Part shown: positions 57,291 through 64,000 of the stretch, in pieces
Numbering within the stretch: the first letter of the stretch is position 1
Layout: the number at the start of each line of letters is the position of its first letter
Made by a program: the position numbers and the translations under genes
The notes under the pieces: generated by a model
Databases searched by the model: none
What the model was told of the DNA's origin: nothing
Seen by the model: the letters and a program-made list of their open reading frames with translations, nothing else
DNA from: Enchytraeus crypticus
Lineage: Eukaryota; Annelida; Clitellata; Enchytraeida; Enchytraeidae
Assembly (NCBI GenBank): GCA_905160935.1
Contig: CAJHZI010000821.1
Span: 92,501-156,500, forward strand
Direction: 5' to 3'
DNA length: 64,000 nt

Positions 57291-57905
57291 CGCAAAAAAT
57301 GCAAGAACGTGTACGAAAAAAACTGAAAAGAAGTTACCTAGAACTGCAAGGAAGCACATTATCGTTTTTTATTTTTATTTTTATGTCACAGTATATGACT
57401 TGCTATACTTTTGAGCAACGCATAGGCCTATTGACTTGGCATATTTAACTATTATTTGTAACAATTTTGCTCTGTAGATATCCATAAAATGTTTGAAAGT
57501 CATTTCTTGCTACAGTCTGCCTTAAAGCAATCCAGTAAATACATATTTCGAAAGAAAACAGGTTCAAAAATAGTTAATTTGCATAGTAAATCGAATTAAC
57601 TGAGTTAAATAAAGTTAAATTCTACAATGATAATGATAAAAGAAGCTCAAAGCAAATTAATGGATCAATTTAGAAAATGGAAAACTTTATATTTAATCCT
57701 TAGCAATCAATCAATGAACAGTGCGATTTATTAAGTTAACAGGAGACAACGATGATTTCAAGATTGCAGTTGCTCCATCTCATGAACAATTAAAATTCCT
57801 TCAGAGATAATATCTGCACTGGACCTTCAAAATAGTAATTGAAGCGTTTCACACAACTATTATTTTAAATATTTTCGAAGATCGATTTCAGGCTATTTAT
57901 AGTCT
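57291..57905. other. Intergenic, no recognised feature
   Basis: AT-rich; nothing recognised. Confidence 0.4.
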
Positions 57906-57911
57906 TAATTA

Positions 57912-58558
57912 GATTAATATTAGTATTAGCATTAGTATTAGTATTGGTATTTGTATTGGTATTTGTATTGGTATTTGTATTGGTATTTGTATTGGTATTT
58001 GTATTGGTATGGGTATTGGTGTTAGTGTTAGTGTTAGTGTTAGTGTTAGTGTTAGTGTTAGTGTTAGTGTTAGTGTTAGTGTTAGTGCTAGTGTTAGTGC
58101 TAGTGTTAGTATTAGTATTAGTATTAGTATTAGTATTAGTATTAGTATTAGTATTAGTATTAGTATTAGTATTAGTATTAGTATTAGTATTAGTATTAGT
58201 ATTAGTATTAGTATTAGTATTAGTATTAGTCTTAGTATTAGTATTAGTATTAGTATTAGTATTAGTATTAGTATTAGTATTAGTATTAGTATTAGTATTA
58301 GTATTAGTATTAGTTAGTATTAGTATTAGTATTAGTATTAGTATTAGTATTAGTATTAGTATTAGTATTAGTATTAGTATTAGTATTAGTATTAGTATTA
58401 GTATTAGTATTAGTATTAGTATTAGTATTAGTATTAGTATCAGTATCAGTATCAGTATCAGTATCAGTATCAGCATCAGCATCAGCATCAGCATCAGCAT
58501 CAGTATCAGTATTAGTATTAGTATTAGTATTAGTATTAGTATTAGAATTAGTATTAGC
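57912..58558 (+). repeat. Mosaic hexamer array (ATTAGT family)
   Basis: About 650 bp of hexamers in homogeneous blocks: ATTGGT/ATTTGT alternation (57946-58014), GTTAGT (58018-58110), ATTAGT (58111-58438), ATCAGT then CAGCAT-type units (58439-58500), and ATTAGT again. One phase slip is seen near 58313. It is stop-free in four of six frames, so frames of over 200 codons across it are artefacts. Confidence 0.95.
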
Positions 58559-58869
58559 AAAACTTTTGTCTTGTTTCTGTTTCAATAAGTGCTGCCATCG
58601 CGTGATTACAACTTTTCTCCTGTTTTGTTACTGTTTTAAAAGTGCTGCCATCATGCGATTAAAAGTGCAGCAGAGCGCTGATACTACTGTTAAAGGCTCG
58701 AAAAAGTTGTTACTTGTCACCTTGTTGAATTCTCTACTGCTCGGTAATACAAAATCCTGCGCTTGCCCGATAGGTAGGCAGGCAAGACATTAAATAAATT
58801 TTACTAATTTGCACAGTGCTACCATTTAAATTTAATAGTTCTGAATTAACATTTACGCTGAGGCAAATA

Positions 58870-59728
58870 TTAAACTGCTGTTTAACATTTACGCTGAGGC
58901 AATGATGGAGGAAGCCATGGAAGACTTGGAAGAAAGAATAAAAGTAGGAGGGAATTTGTTACAAGATGTACGATTTGCAGATGACCAAGGAATGGTAGCG
59001 GGAAGCGAGATTGGATTGCAGAAGATAATGGATAGGCTGAAAGATACGGCCCTAAGATATAGCATGAAGCTTAATATAAAAAAGACCAAGGTTATGAAAG
59101 TGTCCAATAATAAAGGTGAAGTTAATATCACAATAAATGGTACGAAATTGGAACAGGTAAGGAGTTTCAAATATTTGGGTCATACTATAACCGATGACGG
59201 GAAATGTAAGACGGAAATATGCAGTAGGATTGCAAAAGCGGACCTTGGTAGTAGAAAGGAACTATTAACCAAGAGTCTAAAGAAAGACACAATGATAAAG
59301 ATAGTGAAAACTTTGGTTTGGACCACGCTATTGTATGGATGTGAAACATGGACCTTAAGGAAGGAGATATTAGGAAACTGGAGGCATTGGAAATGTGGAT
59401 TTGAAGAAGAATGGAGAGGATTAGCTGGACTCAAAAGGTTACAAATGAGGAAGTCCTGGAGAGAGTTGGCACAGATAGACAGTTGATAAATGTATTAAGA
59501 AATAGGAAGAAGAGATGGATAGGACACATTCTAAGGGGGGAGGTCTATTAAAAGAGGTCATAGAAGGTAGAATGGAAGGAAAAAGAGGCAGGGGCAGGCC
59601 GAGATTAGGTATGTTAGATGATTTAAAGACCCACTCTTATGTGGAAATGAAGAGGAAGGCGGAAGACAGAGAAGAGTGGAGGCGTTATGTACCATGGACC
59701 TGCCAGTAGGCAGTGCACTAAGAGAGTT
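58870..59728 (+). mobile_element. RTE-A LINE, best-preserved 3' half
   Basis: Opens EEAMEDLEERIKVGGNLLQDV, then the polymerase box FADD (58974-58985) in VRFADDQGMVAGSEIGLQ, IKKTKVMKVSNNKGEV, FKYLGHTITDDGK, LVWTTLLYGCETWTLRKE. A one-base shift near 59370 moves the frame to KRLQMRKSW, and another near 59535 leads to GRMEGKRGRGRPRLGMLDDL and REEWRRYVPWTCQ. The 3' end is CCTGCCAGTAGGCAGTGCAC followed by TAAGAGAG. Blocks after the FADD box are those of the RTE clade thumb and carboxy terminus. The endonuclease and early fingers are absent. This copy gives the best reference for the family in this window. Confidence 0.92.
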
Positions 59729-59808
59729 CTAAATTCTCAGATACAGTTTTAACTGCATGAGATTATTCATACACTGTGACAATTCTAAAATGAAAACTGC
59801 TTTGATGC

Positions 59809-59998
59809 TATGAATGACTGATGACGTTATGAATGACTGATGACGTTATGAATGACTGACGATGTTATGAATAAATGATAATGTTATGAATAAGTGATGA
59901 TGTCATGAATGAGTGATGACGTTATGAATAAGTGATGACGTTATAAGTAAGTGATGATGTTACGAATGACTGATGATGTTGTGAATGACTGATTGTGA
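59809..59998 (+). repeat. 19-bp tandem repeat
   Basis: Ten units of TATGAATGACTGATGACGT with mutations, beginning about 80 bp after the RTE-A 3' end. Confidence 0.95.
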
Positions 59999-60424
59999 TA
60001 TTTAAACTTTTACCTGGTCCTTGGCGTAAATATTTGTTTTAACCTCAATTCATCCCAAATTGAAACCATATTCGTTTTTACCTGTTTACTAAATTGTATT
60101 TTTTACCAAATTTATCAATAAATCTAGCTTTTAACATTTGAAAGCAATGTTTTATATAGGTTTAATAACGGAATACATAAGTGCTATGTGCATAGCCTGA
60201 GTTTTCAGTTTCACTACATCTTTACATCGTTGTGAATGCTTCTTTTATTTTCTGCATTGATTATGTGCCTAAATGATCTTGTTATGGTATATGGTGATAA
60301 ATGTAAATAAATACAATGCTATGGTTATATAATTCAGACTGGCTTTAAAATCTTAGTAGCACATTACATATTCTAAGCTTTATGCATGTAGGCCAGTGAC
60401 AAAATCCTAGTATTTGTCAATTTC
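59999..60424. other. Intergenic, no recognised feature
   Basis: Nothing recognised. Confidence 0.4.
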
Positions 60425-60500
60425 ATGTCTCAAAAGCATATTAGTGATGGGCGAGTAAACGATTTGAATCCGGCAGCTACTGATCAGATGACGAAAACCT
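60425..60500 (-). mobile_element. Degraded SINE-1 fragment
   Basis: Minus-oriented: CATATTAGTGATGGGCGAG, ACGATTTGAATCCGG (B-box complement) and CTACTGATCAGATGACG. Confidence 0.45.
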
Positions 60501-62225
60501 AACTTTCATGCCTTACTTGTACACATTTTAGCTATTAGCAAGACTATAGTTACTATATAATTTAGCAATTTTCTTTTACATACTACTTGATATAAACTAT
60601 AATGTATTGCTTATGACAATGTAATACTTGCATTGAAAGGCTGACACCATTTTCTACTATTTATTGAAATTAATACTAATGCATTGAATACAATCAAACA
60701 GAGACTACAGCGATAATGCATGACAAAATCAGTTATCATAATGAATTGCAAGAAGTGTAGATTATATAAACAAAACTTTGAAAAGTCTCTATAATTATAT
60801 ATCATTACCCTGTTTCATACCTACATGCAATCAGGTCGTTGACTAGTACGCAAAACAAGCAGACAGTTTTCAATGTATATTTAAATTTCTCACAAATTCA
60901 AATAAAACTTTACGGACCGTTATAGTAATGAAGTACTTATTGATTTAGGCTATGAATTTTAAAGGAATGTTTAAAATTGGAATGGTAAAAACACCATAAG
61001 GTCAGCAATTACTTAAAATTAATAGAAAATAATTCAATTTTACGAGAGTAATATAAAATAATCATCACAACAAACTAATTAAACGCGTAATTATATATCA
61101 ATTAATTACTAGTTAATTAATAATCATTAGTCAATCATTTTTCAACTAAATACAGTAGCAGCTAAGAATTCAAAGTTCAATCAATTCAGAAGCAAATAGA
61201 TAGATCATCTATCATCTAATTAATCAAATCTGAGGTTCCATTGCTGAAAGCAAGTAGTAATAAATTAATTAAGATTTCATTATCAATTAACATGATCATA
61301 GAGGATCATCATAATAGATTAGTAGTATCATCACTTATTATCTTTATCAGCGTCATGATCCGTGTTATCAGAAGTATCATCATTATTTGGTATCATAATA
61401 AGTACGTATCATCATATGTATTATCATCACTTTCATCAACATTTAGTTTTATTATCATCATCATTGAGTATTATCATTATTTAATATCATCACCATTTAG
61501 TAGTATCATCAGTTTTAGATCATAACATCGTCAGTTAACTTAATTGGTTAATTATAGTCACGCTGATATTGTCAGGACTCTCCTTGTTATAATGCTTGCA
61601 TTGTGGCTTTGAAAATTTAGAGTTTCGATTCCAATAGCAACTCGAGAGGATATCAGCAAATCAATTTACTTCTAATAACAGCACACAACAAAATACCTGT
61701 TGAGTGCCATTCTCTTCTAATATGACATCTAATCGACTATATATCCAACGGTCAACCAGTTTCTAAAGATTAAATTTTTTATTTCTCTATTGATAGGCCT
61801 ATAGGATTAGATACCTTTCAGGTAGACAATCTATTAAAGTGAGCAGATTTTGTGAAGAAATTCCGGTCTGAAAGTAACTTTCTCTCCCTTAGTTCAACAA
61901 GGAAACGTCGTCATTTAGAAATGTACACGAGGCTCACATTCGTTGTAACATTTACCAAAAGAAACTCAGAATCAGAGATATCTATTCTCTAAACCAAATA
62001 AGGATATTATAAGTCCCTTAACAATATTTGTTATAATACAGGATGAATGGCAACTCTTTTGTCATGTAACTTGCCTTTTATCATCTAACAAAAATTGTAT
62101 TATCTTCATAATATATATGCATATTTTCAAATTCGAATTTTTAATTAAATTCTTATTTCTATTTGAGTTCTGATGAAGCTGCGAAAATATGAGAATTGTC
62201 ATCTAGAAGCGACGTCGAGCGTCCT
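60501..62225. other. OTX 3' flank, (ATC)-rich patch at 61295-61525
   Basis: Sequence 3' of OTX. A degenerate TCATCA-rich patch lies at 61295-61525. The 3' UTR and polyadenylation site of OTX should lie near the right end but were not pinned down. Confidence 0.35.
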
Positions 62226-63068
62226 TCAGAGAAGCTGAAACTTTGTCCACTCCTTGCTGTCGATATAGTCCGCTGCCGCTATGGGCGTTGAACCTCTGCC
62301 ACTAATGTACGGTGCGCCGTCGATGCTCGAATAAGACATCATGTGACCAGTCATGTGATTGGACATGGGTCCAACGGGTCCAGAGGTCATGTTCATACCA
62401 CCGAGCACCGAGCTACCGTACGGAGAGTTTGCCGAATTGACCGGCGTCCTGCTTCCTCCCGTCAACTGCTGGATAGGAGACATGTAATCAACCATCCCGT
62501 TACCATAGTAGCTAGATGAAGAATAGCCTCCCTGTCCTTGTCCCAAATAGCCGCTGTTCATAGTGGGGGATTGATTGGGCGCCATGTTGGCGACGTTGTG
62601 TGTAGGGTAGGCGTGGTTAACTCGTTGTGATGGGTAGTGGGAGGCGCTACCTGTCATGATATCATTCATCGACGGATGCATGGACGCAGGACTCCACATG
62701 GATGGGGAGGTCTCGTATGAGGATCGGCCAGAGAGGGATGATAAGGTTGGACTCTTGATGTAACTCAAACTGTCTGATATCCCTGGTACCCCTCTTGATG
62801 ACGAAGAGCCGATTCCAGCCCTACCACCCCCGCTCAGGGTTATCGAGCTTCCGCTCTCGTCACTTGTCTCAGCCGGTGATATCTTGCCGCACTTCCCCTT
62901 CGCTCCAGGCGTTGGAGTCAAAGTCCCGGTGGAACTGACGGAGGCAGGACGCTTGCACTGCTGGAGATGAGAGCTACTGCCTCCGCTGCTGCTGCTCGAG
63001 TTCTTTATGACTTGCTCTGCTGCCTTCTGCTGCTGCCGGCACTTAGCTCTTCGGTTCTTAAACCACAC
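62226..63068 (-). CDS. otx: OTX/orthodenticle homeobox, last exon
   Basis: Terminal coding exon of 280 codons plus a TGA stop at 62226-62228. It begins in phase 0 at homeodomain residue 47 with VWFKNRRAKCRQQQ. The lysine at position 50 and CRQQQ distinguish OTX from other lysine-50 classes such as Pitx and Goosecoid. OTX genes commonly have an intron exactly here. The acceptor TTATGTTCAG ends at 63069. Downstream are a Ser-rich linker (residues 24-33), a SMWSPASM block (residues 123-130) like the conserved WSPAS motif, SYYGNGMVDYMSPIQ (186-200), and a carboxy terminus DYIDSKEWTKFQLL corresponding to the family's WKFQVL tail. OTX proteins bind TAATCC-type sites and pattern the anterior nervous system and endomesoderm. 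The first 46 homeodomain residues and the start lie beyond the window. Confidence 0.94.
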   Translation of the reverse strand: MWFKNRRAKCRQQQKAAEQVIKNSSSSSGGSSSHLQQCKRPASVSSTGTLTPTPGAKGKCGKISPAETSDESGSSITLSGGGRAGIGSSSSRGVPGISDSLSYIKSPTLSSLSGRSSYETSPSMWSPASMHPSMNDIMTGSASHYPSQRVNHAYPTHNVANMAPNQSPTMNSGYLGQGQGGYSSSSYYGNGMVDYMSPIQQLTGGSRTPVNSANSPYGSSVLGGMNMTSGPVGPMSNHMTGHMMSYSSIDGAPYISGRGSTPIAAADYIDSKEWTKFQLL

Positions 63069-64000
63069 CTGAACATAATCCATAAACAGCTGATAAGTCA
63101 AACAGAACAAGACTGAACCAAGGAATTGTCTAGATGTTACCGCTCACCACTATATCAGCTCTTTAAAGCCAAAATATTTGATGTTACTATGATAACGAAA
63201 CGTTCAAAGGATTACAAAATAATAACAAACAGAAAGGGTAAAAATGTTACAAATTATGTTGAAGCTTCTACGAAGTCTACAGGGAATGTTGGCTTCAGAG
63301 TCGTCCAATGAGCTCAAGTCAGTCGAAGAGCTTTTCTTCTCGCTATTTGGTTCAATAATGTCTAACTTTCTCTTGAAATCTTTGCAAAAATCAGGATGAT
63401 ACATTCTAAAATATAAAAAATTATATTTTATTGAATCTGTATTTTTAGTACAACTTAATACTCTAAGAAGTTAACAGGAATGACAGCAACGTCCTTTTTT
63501 TCATTTTCGTGAATTAGGTTAGGGACATGTCATAACATTATTAACTTATGCATCTATGTAAAAGGATTCATTCAGAGTAAATTTAAGTTATATTCAAAAT
63601 CAGTTCTGGAGCGAAATGTGTTGAAGGTGGAAGTTAACCGCACTAATTTGGCAAAAATTTCATAACTGAACGATTACTAGAGCCATTCAAATATAGATCT
63701 CATGTCGCTAATGGAAATATTGCATAACTCCCGACATCATTCGAGCAAATTAGAGTTGTGAACTGAACACGCGAGAGGCGCAGATCAAGTAAATCGACAA
63801 ACGTGCTAATAAAGTGCTATTGTAATCTAGACGTAACTGACTTTAGACAGGGTGGTTCAGAATAAATGAACTATTTTGAAGGCTAATAACTTACAATTTT
63901 TATCCGAAACGTCTCATATGATACATTAAATTAAATACAATTCCCCTTTCTAACTTTTTACTTGATAAATATCTACGAGATATTCCTACAAATGTTTGAG
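63069..64000 (-). other. OTX intron
   Basis: Runs from the homeodomain acceptor to the window edge. It should be the intron that splits the homeobox between residues 46 and 47. No upstream homeobox exon is visible. A minus open stretch at 63204-63404 follows an acceptor-like TTTTATATTTTAG but has no recognised domain. Confidence 0.6.

Noticed and set aside
57117-57448. 80- and 71-codon frames on opposite strands
   Set aside because: They overlap a tRNA-like SINE relic; no coding signature.
57912-58558. Telomere or interstitial telomere
   Set aside because: Units are ATTAGT, GTTAGT and ATCAGT variants, not TTAGGG or TTAGG.
57865-58588. Open frames of 214 and 231 codons on both strands
   Set aside because: They lie in the ATTAGT hexamer array, which has no stops in four of six frames. 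Products would be pure dipeptide repeats.

Overview
The window is invertebrate animal DNA: AT-rich, gene-poor, intron-bearing, and packed with non-LTR retrotransposon debris, short interspersed elements, non-autonomous DNA transposons and long microsatellites. Two conserved animal developmental or regulatory genes anchor it, both on the minus strand. An IRF2BP-family co-repressor lies at 11426-13486 with a single uninterrupted coding exon. The last exon of an OTX/orthodenticle homeobox gene lies at 62226-63068. The OTX exon starts at homeodomain residue 47, with the lysine-50 signature and the WSPAS block of OTX proteins, so the organism is a bilaterian or close relative. The phylum cannot be fixed from this sequence alone. 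The rest of OTX lies beyond the right edge.

Layout. 1-9 kb: a truncated RTE-like LINE, SINE copies, two clusters of a palindromic module, a SINE with a trinucleotide tail, an unclassified dispersed repeat, and a second RTE-type LINE 3' end (7.8-8.3 kb). 8.9-9.4 kb: an old tandem repeat split by a LINE tail. 11.4-13.5 kb: IRF2BP. 14-28 kb: several RTE fragments embedded in (TA)n and (CT)n tracts, a perfect 72-bp palindrome, and a CR1/L2-like LINE (24.7-26.65 kb) carrying a SINE insertion. 29.2-32.05 kb: two minisatellites. 33-41 kb: mostly unique sequence with a 555-bp DNA transposon flanked by a perfect 8-bp target duplication. 41.3-43.8 kb: another CR1/L2-like copy and a diverged RTE copy. 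44-53 kb: mostly unique, with tandem repeats and SINEs. 53.84-55.30 kb: a 1460-bp hAT-type element with a perfect 8-bp target duplication. 57.9-58.56 kb: a mosaic hexamer array. 58.87-59.73 kb: the best-preserved RTE 3' half. 62.2-63.1 kb: OTX. The roughly 48.7 kb between the two genes holds no convincing protein-coding gene, although it could hold OTX or IRF2BP regulatory DNA.

The most interesting system is the set of SINE-LINE partnerships that can be read within this one window. A tRNA-headed SINE (called SINE-1 here) ends in a tail matching the 3' end of the CR1/L2-like LINE. Two other SINE families (SINE-2 and SINE-4) share a related 5' head but carry different 3' tails, each matching the 3' end of a different RTE-type LINE. 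This looks like modular tail exchange between parasitic SINEs and their LINE enzyme donors. All family names (SINE-1 to SINE-4, RTE-A, RTE-B) are local labels; no database search was possible.
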